DNA of 64,000 nucleotides. Origin: Papaver somniferum (lineage: Eukaryota > Streptophyta > Magnoliopsida > Ranunculales > Papaveraceae). Location of the stretch: assembly GCF_003573695.1 (NCBI RefSeq), contig NC_039360.1:123652336-123716335 (forward strand), given 5' to 3'. Of this stretch, positions 33,021 to 46,112 are shown piece by piece (position 1 is the first letter of the stretch; every line of letters starts with the position of its first letter). Under the pieces are notes generated by a model. It was not told the DNA's origin. It saw only the letters and a program-made list of their open reading frames with translations, and made no database searches. Made by a program: the position numbers and the translations under genes.

Positions 33021-34588
33021 TAATAGACGCATTTATGTGTCTATTTTGTTCTCAATATTCTGTATTGTTAGACTCGATTAAGTACTTATTGTGTTATTTT
33101 GTGTTTTTGTAGATGTTTTTAGAGAAATAAGCCTTTGCGGCGAAATGAGCTCAAAAAAGTGATGATTTACACCCCGGAGAAAAGTACTAAAGGCACCCCA
33201 GAAATGCACCGGAAGCGTCCCAGAAATGTACCGGAGGAACCCAGAAAAATTACTATTTCCCCCCAAAATTACTATTTCCACCCCAATTGCTAGGGACCCG
33301 TACAGGATTAGGGGGAGGACACTTTTCTTCTCATAATTCAAATTTCATTTTTGGCGGGAAAATATATTCTCTCTCTGGCAGATTTTCAATCAACAAAATG
33401 AAGGTGTTGTGGTGCGATTCAATGGCTAAAAATTGGTAGGAAGATGTGATATAGCTTAAGGAATACAGTATGTGTGTCAGAATCGATCGAATTTGGCTAG
33501 AATCGGCTAAACAAGTCATCATCAGAGAACATGGCAGTCACGGGTTTGAGAGGATTTTTTGAGGGATTCGGACGTGTTATGATGATGCATGGAGGACTCT
33601 AGCACACTTTTGGACCGTGTAGAAGCTAAATAAGGGAGTATCAGAGGCTGTTTACGCGTGGAGAATCATTTCAGGGAAGAAAATATTCGGAAAATATTTT
33701 CTTTAAACACCGAGTAATGAAGATTATATGGAGTAATTGAGGGAGATTCAACGAGCTGTAGGTGTATAAATATGTTCCCTGGGAGTACTAGAGAGGCTGT
33801 CGAGAGTTGGGAGAAGAGAGGAGAGCCACAGACGCAGAAATCAAGAGTTGATCAAACTCTGCTGATGCTGCTGCTGCTGCTGATGAAGAACACCAAGAAC
33901 ACGAAGAACGGACTCGCAGTAGCAGTCGTTTATCAACAGTGGAAATGACTCAGTCCGTGGGTCGTAGGTGTGAGTCGTAGCGTTTCAGCGACAACAGCAC
34001 CTCAGCTTTGTCATTCATTTTGGACGCCTTCTGTGGGTCGCAGAATTCTGTTTTAGAACATTTACTTATCTTTCTCTTTATTGTAAACATCAATTGAGCT
34101 TAATAAAATATTTTGAGAGGTTTTCCAACATGATGAGTTAATTCCCTCGTAACCAAGGCAATGGAGGAAGCTATTCACGCAACATAAATGGGTAACTATT
34201 TCATTTAATTATATAATTCACCTAATCGCTGCTTTTGCAGAGTTTTAAATTGTTTGAATGATTGTCTTAATTATTTGTTATTCAGTTTGATAGGTTATGC
34301 TTGGTTTAATCTCTTGATAATCTATGCTTAAGGTTTACAAATAATATTTGAGAATTTGTATGATTGATAGTGAATTAAAGATAAAAGAGGACTTAAGAAT
34401 TGAATAGAGTTTTGAAATATTTATCATTCAATCTTGCGTAGTAGTGGAATCTAGTGTCTTGGTTACCTCTCGCCCAAAATTGTTAATATTTTGTATATAT
34501 ATTTTTATAAGTCTAAAAAAATCCTTTACCTTCACAAGTCTTAGAGTTCGAACCTTTATTACTACAACCCCCATTAAATCATTAATCA
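33021..34588 (+). repeat. E3 3' LTR
   Basis: 1568 bp, nearly identical to 29568-31124. Its first two bases are TA instead of TG. Confidence 0.93.
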
Positions 34589-35468
34589 CTTATGTAACTA
34601 CACAAGACACAATTGAAGCAAAAGCGGTTTGATTTACTCGAATCGGTTCATGAACTTTATAGCCATTGTTTGCAAAAGCATTCCTTAGTTTAAATAAACA
34701 TGAGTACAAGAACAACTGGTTTTAGATATAACCTGCTGAAGTTCGCGGACTGGGTTCGCGGACTTAAGCTCATGGAAGGATTTCACAAACTCCAACAGAA
34801 ATTCTCCGGTCGAGAACTTCCGCTAGCTCGCGGACTTGGCTCACGCCACTTCCATTTCTCTTGATCAACAAAGTTTGCAAACTTTGGCTCAAGGAATAAG
34901 GACTTATACATATATGTGTTTCCATAACAATGCTTATATCCTACCAATGGTTATCTAATATAAACTCTCATTTCAATCATTGAAACATTCTCAGAGGACG
35001 GATATAGTCGTTATTCGCACTCTCATTTCAATCATTGAAACATAACATGACTTTCGTCACTTGGTAAAGATGAATTCGGCTAAAGCGAAAGCTTACCAAC
35101 ACATATTTCGAGAAATAGATAGGCGAGATAAACTCGGCTCGAAATAGCAGATGTGTATAATGAAAGTTTATATATCAAAACGACTTTTGTCTCAATAGTA
35201 GGAGATAGAGTAAATATACTTTTGAGTGACAGATAAGTTCAAGTCTCCACATACCTTTTAGTCGATGAAGATCCACCAGTTCCTTGAGTAGTCCTTCGTC
35301 TTGTATGATGATTTCCATGGAGTCTTGAGCTCAACTACACTTTCTATCCTAATCCGAGACCTTTAGCTATGTAGGATAGAAATCAAGACTTATAGTTTTG
35401 ATCACTAATATTGACAAACATGCTTGAGATAGCAACGCATGCGAGTTCGACCGAGTAATGCTCTAACA

Positions 35469-35659
35469 ATAAATATATCTGAGCGTATCTCTCAACCTGG
35501 ATTTTTGTGTGAGAGAATTGAACCTTGTGACCAAATAGCGCAAGTATGAGCATTTAGCTCATCAAATAAATATTGTTTTTGGTTAAACCCCTTTTTTTCT
35601 ATACTTTGGAAGAAGACTGTTATGATGTGAAAAATTATCATAAAATTTACTATCATCAT
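35469..35659 (-). pseudogene. Element C gag-like ORF, C-terminal fragment
   Basis: The minus strand contains DDSKFYDNFSH followed by a diverged basic tail, matching element B at about 26853-27000. It is wedged between the outer end of LTR B and the left end of element A. It is therefore host sequence from a third Copia copy, continued at 53977-54540. Confidence 0.65.
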
Positions 35660-38016
35660 TGAAAAGGCGAGGGTACCCAAATATAACTCAAGCTAAAACT
35701 TTTCTTACCTATAAGTCCTTTCTCCGAAAGTGATTGTCTATGGACAGAGTCGAGACAATACAACTAATCGGTTCACGCTTCGTGTCATCGTCTATGGATA
35801 CGAGATCGAGACAATACAACAACGAAGTATGTTTACTTGATACAAAGGTTCGGACTCAACCAAACACAATAGGATTGCTTATCAAGTAAATAGGAATTAA
35901 CGTTTGTGTAATTTACTTTAATTATAATAAAACAATTATAATGCGGAAATATAAAGTAAATGACACAACAAGATTTTGTTAACGAGGAAACCGAAAATGC
36001 AGAAAAACCCCGGGACCTTGTCCAGAATTGAATACTCTCAGGATTAAGCCGCTACACAAAATTACACCAACTTTGTATAGTTGAGACCAAGCAACTAAAC
36101 CTATAGTTTACCTAGTTCCGTCTGTGTTCCCATGCCTCCAACTTATAAATAAGTCACGTACTTAGAACAATTACTTTGGTTCGTATTCCAAACAGTAAAG
36201 GAACATCAAATATGTTTGGTATCAACTCTACTCAACCAAGTGATATGAGTCGGACAAAGGCTCTTCCGTTTATCTTAACATAAACTCCTTCGTCAGGTCC
36301 TTAGATCTATCTTATGTTCAATTACCGAAGTAATCGTTTAAGATTAAGCCGACAACGCTCTTAATCCAAAGAATTCTGTTGATGCCGATCTACTCAATTA
36401 ATCAATCCAATCTACCACAAGGATAAATCGATTATTAATTGGATCCTCTTTTACCAAATCAAGTATTGTGCACACCAAAGATTATAAAACCCAAGTCAGA
36501 TCTTCAATATCTTCTTTGTCTTCAAATCTTCTTAAATCTTCAATAAAAACCTGCACACAATCACTTGAATCTCTTGTGATCAATCACACACAGAACGGAG
36601 TCTGTTAACAATGGATTATCACAAGATCGTCTTTAGAACTCACAACAGTCTAAAGATCCCTGTCGAAACTCTGAACTAGTTTGAGTGAATCTTATATCAG
36701 AAGAGAAGATTCTCAAGAATAAACAAACTAGGTGCAATCAGATTTCAACCACCGTTAGTCAATCAAATCAATCGAAAACAAAAGATAAACCACAATTATC
36801 TAGTTTCCCACCAACGGTACACGCTAGAGATTCTCAATCCCAAAGAAGACTTTAAACTGAGCGGCCGTAAGAGATTTCGCCTAATTAGGTTACTCTCCTC
36901 TCCGAATAGGCGGCTACACCAGTAACAACAACAAAAGAGGAAGTCTGTTTTTACAAAGGATTAGTTTGCTAGAAAGGAAAACTTCAAGTATTTATATACA
37001 AGGAAGTTTGGACACCAAGGAATTTCCAAAACCGAAAATATTCTCAAGATATTCATTAAAGCACAAATTCGGTTTTCATAATTCCTGGAAATGCTCTCTC
37101 CAAAAATAATGATCGAAATCTCTCGGAAAATCTAATTAATAAATGCACATTACTAATTCTGGAATTTCCCTACAAAATGAAATTAACAACCTTAATTAAA
37201 AGATTCTTAACTTACTTATGTTTCGATCCTGGGATTCTCTTCCCTTAGCCGTTAAGGAATATCTTTGAACAATTAAAGAAATAAACATTCACAACACATG
37301 TTCAAAGTATGTCGACATCCTTATTTTGTAACTTCTCTTTCACACCTACAACCTTGAAATACGATTTGCAACAATTCTAAACAAGTTTAGAATTGGTTCA
37401 TCTGACTTTCAAGAACTATGTGATTGATCAAACCAACATTCAATTACAATCATGGGTTTAACGGTTCTACCAAAACAAGTTTCGGTTCTACCTCCATGTG
37501 AGTATTGTGCATAGTCACACTAGCTTTCCAAAATTCGGTTGACTAGGTACCAGGTTCGGTTCCCCACATATATATGGTATCTAACTTATATGTGTTGCAC
37601 ATGTCCATAGGAGCGCTTCCCCTTTGCCTAAAAATGTGTTGCACATGTCCATAGGATCGGTTCCCCTTTCTGCTATAAACCTTGTTGCACCTCATACAAG
37701 TATCGGTTCCCCTTTGTGATGTACTGCACCTCTTACTAGGATCGATTCCCCTTTCCCATATTTGGTCAGACAAAACACAAACCCGATCATACCATCTCAG
37801 GTGATTACTTAAGATCGGTTTCACTAATAAAAGTCATACCAATACATGAGTCAGGCCTTTGTGAATAGTTCTACCAAGAACACAAACAAGTTTTGAGCGG
37901 TTATACTCAATCACACATATTGGTTGTTCATAAGATATGCAATGAATACAACCAATAACACCTGGCAATTTCCTTTTCGGTTCACAAACAAGTTTATGAA
38001 CTTACTTCCTTAGAAC

Positions 38017-41000
38017 TGATAGGTTGTCATCCGAGCAAATATAATTCACTTTCTCACAACTTAAAATATATAATATAACAAGGGTAAGAAAGGATCGTTC
38101 CCACAGAGAGGACTAGGTTGTCAATATGTTTCAGTTTCTTAAATAAACAAGGGGGATTTTTCTGATTTTTATATACTAAAATAAATAAAAGCAAACAATA
38201 AAGGTAAACAAATCAAATCAAAGATGAGAAAATATTGGTCACGGATTTCATCTTCATTCACAAACATGTTTTCTACACAATAAATAGATTTGATATTTTA
38301 ATCTCAATTTTTATGAAAGGCCCTAGGATACCTTGAATGCAAGAATATCAACAAACACATTAAAAGATGCGAATATGAATTCTACCTAAGAAAACAACCT
38401 AACGTGTAAAAGCACTAATCAAGTTTAATTCCCTAGATACATTAAGTTTTATGAAATCAGGCCAATCAAAGCAATCGAACGTGTAAAAGCACTAACCCGA
38501 TTTAACAAAGGTTATGACTCACATGTGACTATTAGAATGTATCACTACAAGCAATAATCATAATTATGCTACGTGTATTCAAGGTGTATCACGTTTACGT
38601 ATAATAAACCCTAAACTAGCAATAGATATGATTACGAGTTCTACCAATTTGCAACTTGACGAAACTAACAATCAATCATACATGCGATATTTCTAGTGAA
38701 TCATAATCGATAATTGTGAGACAAAACTAATTTATTGACCAAGAAACATGCTTTGTAAAATCCAACTAATCCATAACCAATGATAAAATTAAGTACTCAT
38801 GGCATAGGAGTTCATAACAAGGAGAAAAAGAAAACTCATGTTTCTAACCCTAGAACCAAAAGTAGAAGAAGAGATAATATTGTTGTTATGTGAATAGGTT
38901 TTTATATCATGAGACTGCTGAATCTCCAATCTCGACCAACTGCCAATTTTGCTTCCATACGGCCCATGAGTAAAACCTAGTCAGAACAGGTCCAAATCCA
39001 CTTGAGTCAGCTCATGAATCAGTGAGTCAACTCGCCAACTCCGATTCAGACAAAGTTCTGTCTATTTCTAGGTGATTCCGGGCCATTTCAGGCTCCTCTT
39101 CCCTGCCATGATTCATACACAACATTCTGACCATTCATACATAAGTGAACCTGCTCTTCTTTGAATCCCTGCAACCCCATGGCATCTCTATTTGCAGTTG
39201 CAACATCACCACTTCAGCTGCAATCTCATTGCCTTCAGCTCCATCTCTGCCTAGTGACTAATTCATAGCAGCACACATCCATTCTAACTTCCAAGACCAC
39301 CTGATGCTTAAAACAACGACAACTCATTAGTCGGAAACAGTGAACTTGTAACTGCACTTCTTGTAATCAGTTCTGTAAGTCATTCCATAACCCGAGCACC
39401 AGTACCAGCTTCACCTCGAGCCATTCTGTCGCAACACATAATCTAGTATCACTATTTCTTCAAGCCAGCAACATAAACTTCAGCGCATCTTTTTCCTTGA
39501 CTGCAATCCACCATCTCCATTGTAGCTTATCTGCAACACAACTTCACAGCAGCAACCTTCACCTGCACCTGAATTCATTCACAAGACCCATTCAATCTCA
39601 GACCTCAACCAATGCCATCTTTCAGCCACCACCACTTGAATTACAGCTGCGATATAACTTCCCCTGGCAGCAACCAACAATAACAGCTCCTGCAATACCA
39701 ATCACCAGCTTAATACCACCACCAACTACAATTGCCTAGCCATTGCATCATCACCTGCAATAACATTGAATTTTCTTACTCTTCTCTGTTTGCAGCACAT
39801 AAGCCTTTCTCATATTCTTGACCCAACAACCCTGTGACATTCATTCCAACTAACAACTGCACCTCTAACTGGAAACTTGGCTGCAATACCACTGGCTCCA
39901 CTGCACCTGTAGCTCTATCTGCAACTCTTGCTCAGCTCAAACTCTGACTGGAACATCATTACCAGCTCTGAGTCGCAGCTGCACTACCTGCAAGTTCATT
40001 CATTCAACACAATTCAAGGCCATTAGCAGCTACCAGTACCACCAACGCAGCTCAGGCAAACCAATCTTGCTATCTTGGTACCAACATCACCAGCTGCAAC
40101 TGCAATCATCTCCAGCACATCACCGCCATTTCAATACATTCCTTGTGACTCATTCTGCTCTTGTATTAGCTCCAACTCATAACAATCACCAAACTCCCGC
40201 CACACGACCTTCAAACCAACAACACCAGATGCTATTACTTCCCTGTAAGTCTCAATCCTTATACCAGCATCATTTGCAATTCAGTTCAATGCATCAATTA
40301 CTCAGCTGCACCCTCCTTTACAGTACCAGACTCAAGCCTTCATACTTAATCCACCTGCGAACACTGCCAACAGTTCATCCATTCAGATCCTTGTTCTTCC
40401 TTGTCATACCAGCACCAAATCCTCACCTTTCAGTCAACAACCAGCACCAACCATCTTCAACAAAGCCATTTGAAGTAACAGGACCCCCATCATCTAACAA
40501 ACCACAACACCATGAACTTCAGCACAATCTCTGCTTCCTCCTTGCTCCATTCTGCCGAATTCATCTCCTTTTCTTCTGCTGCAATTGTGATTCTCGAGCA
40601 AACCCTGAATCCATCTCAGGCCAACAATTTCTCCATCTGAATTTCAATTCCATAAACAACCCCATCTGTATTTCTTTCTTGGCTTCAAACGTAGCCAAAC
40701 CCATCACTAATTTCATCTCCTCATCTCTCGATTTGCAGCTTCATAGAATCCTTTAACAATTCTTCCTCAAAATCGACAAGAACTTCAGCCGTTAATCCCC
40801 TGAATTCTTCATAAGCTCTCAAATCACAATCGAAAAACCCAACAAATACCCATTTCTAATTCGCTGAAACCCTAATTCTCTGTCTCCATTTCAATTACAG
40901 AATCGAAGCAAACCCATTTTTCTACGTAAACCATTCTCTCTGTTAGATGATTTCGTCATCAATTCTTCCCTGGCTTCAGACCCTATCTTGCCGGCGTCAA

Positions 41001-41437
41001 TCTGGGCATAGCTCTGGTTGAAATGAAGAAATGGACTAGAAGGGGTTAGTCGATCTAGTGTTGCTGATTTAAAGTTACGGGGACTGGATATAGGCACCCA
41101 TACTTGGATATGGGCTTCCCAGCTAATACTTGGCTTGTCAGTTTCGTAGAACTGACAAGCTACTCCAGTCCATTGATAGACAACCCCTCATCCGAGCTAT
41201 GCTCCCCTGTAGCAAAGCCTGGTGACCTCCTCTTAATCTCGGCTGGACTCCGAATATCACTTGTCATGCATAATGACGTTTTCACCCTTTTTCGCCTATT
41301 TCCCCCTTCTTTTGATCCGATGACTCCAATACACCTACAAAACTCAAAACAAACGTAATAATACATAATTCACAAGAAAACATAGCAAAGAAAGCATAAG
41401 CTATAGATATAAATGAAGGTGTATTCTACACCTATCA
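38017..41437 (-). repeat. Solo Gypsy LTR in the element A 3' LTR
   Basis: 3421 bp with target duplication AGAAC (38012-38016 and 41438-41442). Its element-strand start TGATAGGTGTAGAATACACC and its end (GGAACGATCCTTTCTTACCC...) match the E2 LTR, while the middle has diverged. The 229-codon reading frame at 40067-40756 is antisense to the LTR, compositionally odd, and not credible as a gene. Confidence 0.9.
41134..41159 (-). other. LTR hairpin, covarying partner of 6004-6029
   Basis: Arms CTTGTCAGTT and AACTGACAAG around TCGTAG, a perfect 10-bp stem. Two base pairs differ from the E2 version and both stay paired. Confidence 0.75.
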
Positions 41438-41915
41438 AGAACACATGTAAACATTGCTCCCTAGGATGAAATCCTCACCTCATACTCATACATAATCATA
41501 ATAGCATTCAAATGATTATGGCGGTGTCTTATATACAAAGTTTAATGGTTAAGCAATAAACCTCGTATTGTATTCCTTAATACTATGTCTATCTAGAGTT
41601 CAAATATGCTTCGCAGTTATGTTTTCAATATGCACGACTTGAAAGATAGTTAGGGAATGAAACAGTTCAAGTCAAATATCACTAACCTCAAGTGGAAGGA
41701 TGATTGTTGTCGTTGTAGCTCCTTGCTTCTTCACATCTTCAAGACTTCACAATACTTGTAATGTCACACATACTAATACTTTCAAGCTAACCTATACGAA
41801 GTTGACTCTAGTACATAATCAAGCGACTCTTAGCATGAGTTTTGATTCACTAAAATATGACAATCAAACTTGACATACCAACGCTTAGTGGGTTCAACCG
41901 AGCCATGCTCTAACA

Positions 41916-41930
41916 ATCTCCTTTTTTTTC
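41916..41930 (-). promoter_or_regulatory. Element A polypurine tract
   Basis: The element strand reads AAAAAAAAGGAGAT immediately before the LTR start TGTTAGAGC. Confidence 0.75.
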
Positions 41931-43875
41931 AATTTTAGTGACAAAACTCTTACATCATATGGATAAACAAATTACAAGAATTCATTACACATCCGCTTGA
42001 TTCCTGATTCAACAACACAGTAAAACTGCTTACATTCAATCCTTGAAAATGTCACTGTTGACATTATAATAACAAAGCTATTACTCCCCCTAAGGAAGAT
42101 AGGTAAATATTCAATCTGCACGTCTTTGTTATACCAATTCATATGACATGTTACTCCCCCTAGTCTGTGTTTTCACTCTTTCGTTAGATAAACAATCAAG
42201 CACCATTGTTCTTTTCCTTAGCGATACCGATCAATATAAAATCAGTGTCAGTATTTATCCCCCTTTTTGTCATAAAAATGACAAATAATCGAAAAAATAA
42301 AGGACAACACGAAAAGAATCTTACAAATCTCAAAATAAACTTTCAAACCTGTAGAGTTAGGCACGAGGGTTCCACACATCATGTTCTGATAACTAATATC
42401 AAAACTGAAACTACAAGTAGTTTTATTTTGATATGTTATCAAGGAAATAATTGTCCGAAACAATTTTTCCAATTTAGTTTAGCAAATCAAAAATCAACTA
42501 AACACTTTAGTCCCTTTGCTAAACCGATTGTTCAAAAACAACCGCTTAATTCGATAAGACCAAAATAAAGATAAACTCTATTTTTCTCATCAGGTTCTAA
42601 TTATCCATAAACTTAGACCTTTCAATTTTAAACAAGACAAGTACTAGGTTAGTAAACTAGAATTTCTTGTTAAGGCATTCGATTAGACTTGAATAACCGA
42701 AACCTCACTTCGATAAGTCTAACTAAGATCAGAATTAACTTAGTTTCTCTTATCCGGAATCGAATTGGACTAAACAACTCATCCCGTACACCTTTTTATT
42801 TCGTTAAGCCATAAATAATTCATACAAACCAAAATAAATCAACTTGCATAATTATTCACCTCAACCGGAAGCAATTGAAACAACATAGACACTAAAAGCA
42901 CCGCAATTGCACCGAAATTTTGTACGCCTAAACAGTTGATACCATACAAAAGTAAGATAACAATAGTTTTTCTTAACTGGAACCAATTGAATCACACACA
43001 ACATCAATTGTACCAAAATTTTGTAAGCCCAAACAATTGATACCACACAAAGTAAGATCACAATAGTTTTTCTTAACTGGAACCAATTGAATCACACATC
43101 CACACATCATGGAATAAACATCAACTGTACCGAAATTTTGTTAAGGAAAAGAAAAAAATATATATAATATAATATAAACTCAGGCTTTTCTTAAACAGGA
43201 AAACAATTAACTAACAAGATTGTTACCTCAAATTTCGCATCCACTTCTCCAATATATTTGCATCTTCGTCCAGGGAGAATTGATATCAAAACATCATCAC
43301 GTTGTCATCCTTATGCCAAAACAAAAGAATAACAACAACCCTCAACCTTTACCAGAGAAAGGTTGAAAACCGTTTTTAACAATGCAAGCAAGAGTTGAAA
43401 ACCGTCGAAACACATATGCTTTTATGCTAAACCAAAACCGATTCAACATATTGTGACTTTTTCACATATTGTTTCTACCAGAACCCCTCATGATTCTTTG
43501 ATAAAGCCTACCAACATGGGCTAGAACCTAATCCTGCTAAACCAAAAAGTCACCCAAACCATAAGGGTTCACAATATATGAGATCGAATATTAAGGTAGT
43601 AAAACCGAAATCAAACATCCCATAAACATACATAGCAATAAGATAAAAGCATTTAAGCACATGCTATGTAAACCGAAAACTATCATAAGAAAAATTATCA
43701 ATCAAATAATTTTATTCATAATAGTTTTATTCATTAATATACCAATACAATCAATGAAAGAAATCAAAAATTAATGTCTATTATTCCCATTTTTGAAACT
43801 CTGAAATTGACTTATTAGAGTTTTCTTCCAAAACTGAGACCGGATCAGCAGATTTCACCGGATTCCAATCATCTT
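41931..43875 (-). other. Element A 3' non-coding region
   Basis: Three CTCCCCCT-type clusters (42072-42270), then AT-rich DNA with an approximately 100-117-bp tandem repeat at 42911-43145 (units starting with ACCGAAATTTTGTA near 42911, 43012 and 43129). No gene seen. Confidence 0.6.
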
Positions 43876-44170
43876 ATATAATTACAAGTCTTGATTCAAG
43901 ACTCACAACATTGTCATTGACTTCTTTAACTTTCTTCCTCAAATCCTTTTCCATGTTCCTTACTTCTCATAGAATTAGATCTAACTTTAGTGAGAGATTG
44001 TTGAGAAGATTATCATTGAGAGAAGAGATCTCTTCATTAGGAATATCATGTTGAAGCTCTGGAGATGAATCAAAATCGCCATCAGAAGACTCAAGACGAA
44101 GTTTCTTGTTCGGAAACAATATAGTCCAGACCTTTTCGGTTTTGCGAGAACTGCAACTAGAGGTAGACAT
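43876..44170 (-). pseudogene. Element A second ORF, frameshifted
   Basis: ATG at 44170 opens MSTSSCSSRKTEKVWTILFP and runs into an acidic/leucine-rich helix (EEISSLNDNLLNNLSLKLDL) ending at 43967. A shifted frame continues with MEKDLRKKVKEVNDNVVSLE to about 43876. Position and Ser-rich start match the second ORF of element B. Function unknown. Confidence 0.45.
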
Positions 44171-44382
44171 TATGTCAGAACTCTATGCAAATGAAGTAAG
44201 ATTTCTTACCTCTTATAAGCTCTAGAACTTTTTCTCAAAGATCTTTGAGAATATTAATTTTATTAAATTCATAACCGAAAAATCAATTTTTAGAAATATT
44301 TTTACCAAAATATTTACATCTATATCCTTATTGTACACTATCAAGGGTAACAAGTAAGGATTCATGATAACCGGTTAGGTTG

Positions 44383-46072
44383 TCACAATTTTGTTGAAAT
44401 TTCTTCCCTTGAAGATTTAAACAATTTCTTAGACTCATCCTTTAATCTCGTTGTGTGATCATGATGCTCGAAGAGCTTATTCTCTTGTTTCGAAGAGACC
44501 TTTGATCCAGGATTAGATCTTGATTTTCTGGTTTTATACAATCTCTCTATCTGTTTAGTATTCGGACATTCTCTTTGAAAGTGCCCACTTTGTTTGCACA
44601 AGAAGCAAACATCAGAAATATTACTTTTTTCTGGATTTAGATCCTTGATTGTTTAGCCTCACTTTCTTGTCTCTTGAATCATACATACATGGTGATGATT
44701 TTTCAAGGTAATTGAGTCTTTCTCTCAGTTTTTGATTTTCTGCTTTTAGCTTCCTGATCTCATCTTGGAGAAAATGAATATCGAAAATAAATTTAGACAC
44801 TTGCGCTTCTCTGGAGCATTGAGTAACTTCGATTTTCTTTAGTCGCTTGTTGAATTTTTCTTTATCATTTAGAAAACTCTGATTGAGTTGATTAAGTGAT
44901 GATTTTATTTCAATAATATCATATTTAAGAAGGTGAGTTCTTTTATCGTTACACGGAAAAATCTCCTCGAAAATCGAAGGGGTAAGCTCTCCTTGAGTGT
45001 CTATAATTGGAAGACTTTCAGATTCATATACTTCTGCAAAAGTTGCAACATGATCTATCTCATCAACTTGATCATTCTCATTAGGAAAATAATCAAGAGT
45101 GGCAGTGTAAGCATTTCTTTTCACTGTGTGACCTTGGTTGGAAAATCTGGAGAAATATGACCAAATCCCCTACACTTGTAGCATTGAGGAATGATATCAT
45201 CATCATCCCAGGTGTCTTCACGTTTTTGTGAAGGAACATGTTTTCCTTTTGACACAGGATATTTTCTTTTTCGATGTCTTAACATCTTATTGAATCATTG
45301 AGTAATAAGAGACAAGTGATGATTTATTTCATCTTCATCTTCATCAGATTGATCTTCTTGATCTTTAAAGCTTTCCGTAAATTCAGCATGAACTCTTTTA
45401 AAGACATTGTAGGCCAGATTGTCCTTTTGCTTAGACAGATTCTCTTGATCAAAAATTTCCAGTTTTCCAACTAAGGAACTTTTAGAAAGAGAAGAAAGAT
45501 CATTAGCTTCAATGATTGCATGTTTCTTGGAATCATATCTAGATGGCAACGATCTGAGAATTTTGCATATTATATCCTTTTCAGAAATAGTCTTTCAAAG
45601 AGAGAAAGAGGCATTAATTATCTCAGAGAGTCGAAAATGAAACTTTCCAAAAGTGTCGTTGTCATCCATACGAAGATTTTCCCAATCGGACATAAGGGTT
45701 TGAAGTCTAGCTTCTTTCTCTGATGTATTTCCTTCGAATACGATCTGAAGATTATCCCAAGCTTCTTTCGAAGTTTGACATGTTGAAACATGATGTTGTA
45801 AATTACGACTTACAACATGAATAATAGCATTCAAACCATCTGAATTCTGCTTTGCAAGGGCGTTTAAACTCAGTTTCTGAATTTTCTATCCTTGCACGAA
45901 TATAACCATCGACGACTAATAGCCAAGTATTAAAGTCTCGTGATTGAAGAAAATATCTCATAGCATATTTCCACCATGGATAGTTTGTTCCGTCAAATCT
46001 TAGCGGTACGTTAATTGAAGTCGATTCATGAGAAATCGAGTTCATTCTTATAGGTTGGATCGCACCAAACAC
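44383..46072 (-). pseudogene. gag: Element A Copia gag, frameshifted
   Basis: Gag packages element RNA into virus-like particles. The N-terminus (46072-45803) has LRFDGTNYPWWKYAMRYFLQ, typical of plant Copia gag. After a frameshift, 45834-45595 has HHVSTCQTSKEAWDNLQIVF and MSDWENLRMDDNDTFGKF, the UBN2 core. An acidic linker follows, then a first zinc knuckle CYKCRGFGHISPDF (about 45183-45142) whose last cysteine is replaced by Phe. A coiled-coil stretch (45124-44621) comes next, then an intact CCHC knuckle (CKQSGHFQREC, near 44600). At least three frame changes break the gene. No protease or integrase follows. Confidence 0.85.
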
Positions 46073-46100
46073 AGATTGTTAGATCTTTTCGTGTTTGCCT

Positions 46101-46112
46101 GCTCTGATACCA
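46101..46112 (-). promoter_or_regulatory. Element A primer-binding site, tRNA-iMet
   Basis: The minus strand reads TGGTATCAGAGC, the exact Copia-type complement of initiator tRNA-Met, two bases from the LTR. Confidence 0.92.

Larger units (their letters stand above)
29568..34588 (+). mobile_element. E3: young pol-less Gypsy element inside LTR B
   Basis: Two nearly identical LTRs and a 5-bp target duplication CTTAT (29563-29567 and 34589-34593). LTR C preserves the matching unoccupied region near 55990. The internal part (31125-33020) is a leader plus a broken ORF, ending abruptly at the 3' LTR with no polypurine tract. I counted about fifteen differences between the LTRs by eye over about 1.56 kb, so this is the most recent insertion measurable here. 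Confidence 0.92.
28096..35468 (-). repeat. LTR B (Copia), interrupted by E3
   Basis: TGAAAAAGCGGGGGTC at 28096 to GCTCTAACA at 35468, about 2.35 kb once E3 (29568-34593) is removed. It aligns with LTR C (54541-56559) and, reversed, with LTR D (61158-63421). The minus-strand TATA (CTATATAAGG) lies at 29231-29240. The block at 28456-28500 (ACGAGGAAACCGCAAATGCA...) recurs in all Copia LTRs here. Confidence 0.87.
35660..41915 (-). repeat. Element A 3' LTR, interrupted by a solo Gypsy LTR
   Basis: TGAAAAGGCGAGGG at 35660 to GCTCTAACA at 41915; about 2.83 kb without the insert. On the element strand it starts TGTTAGAGCATGGCTCGG, a common Copia LTR start. TATATAAATA on the minus strand lies near 36990-37000. 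The block at about 35973-36025 is shared with LTRs B, C and D. Confidence 0.9.

Noticed and set aside
40067..40756. 229-codon open frame, the longest uninterrupted plus-strand frame near 40 kb
   Set aside because: It lies antisense inside a solo LTR with clear ends and target duplication, and its Pro/His/Ser/Gln-rich composition matches LTR base bias, not a known protein.
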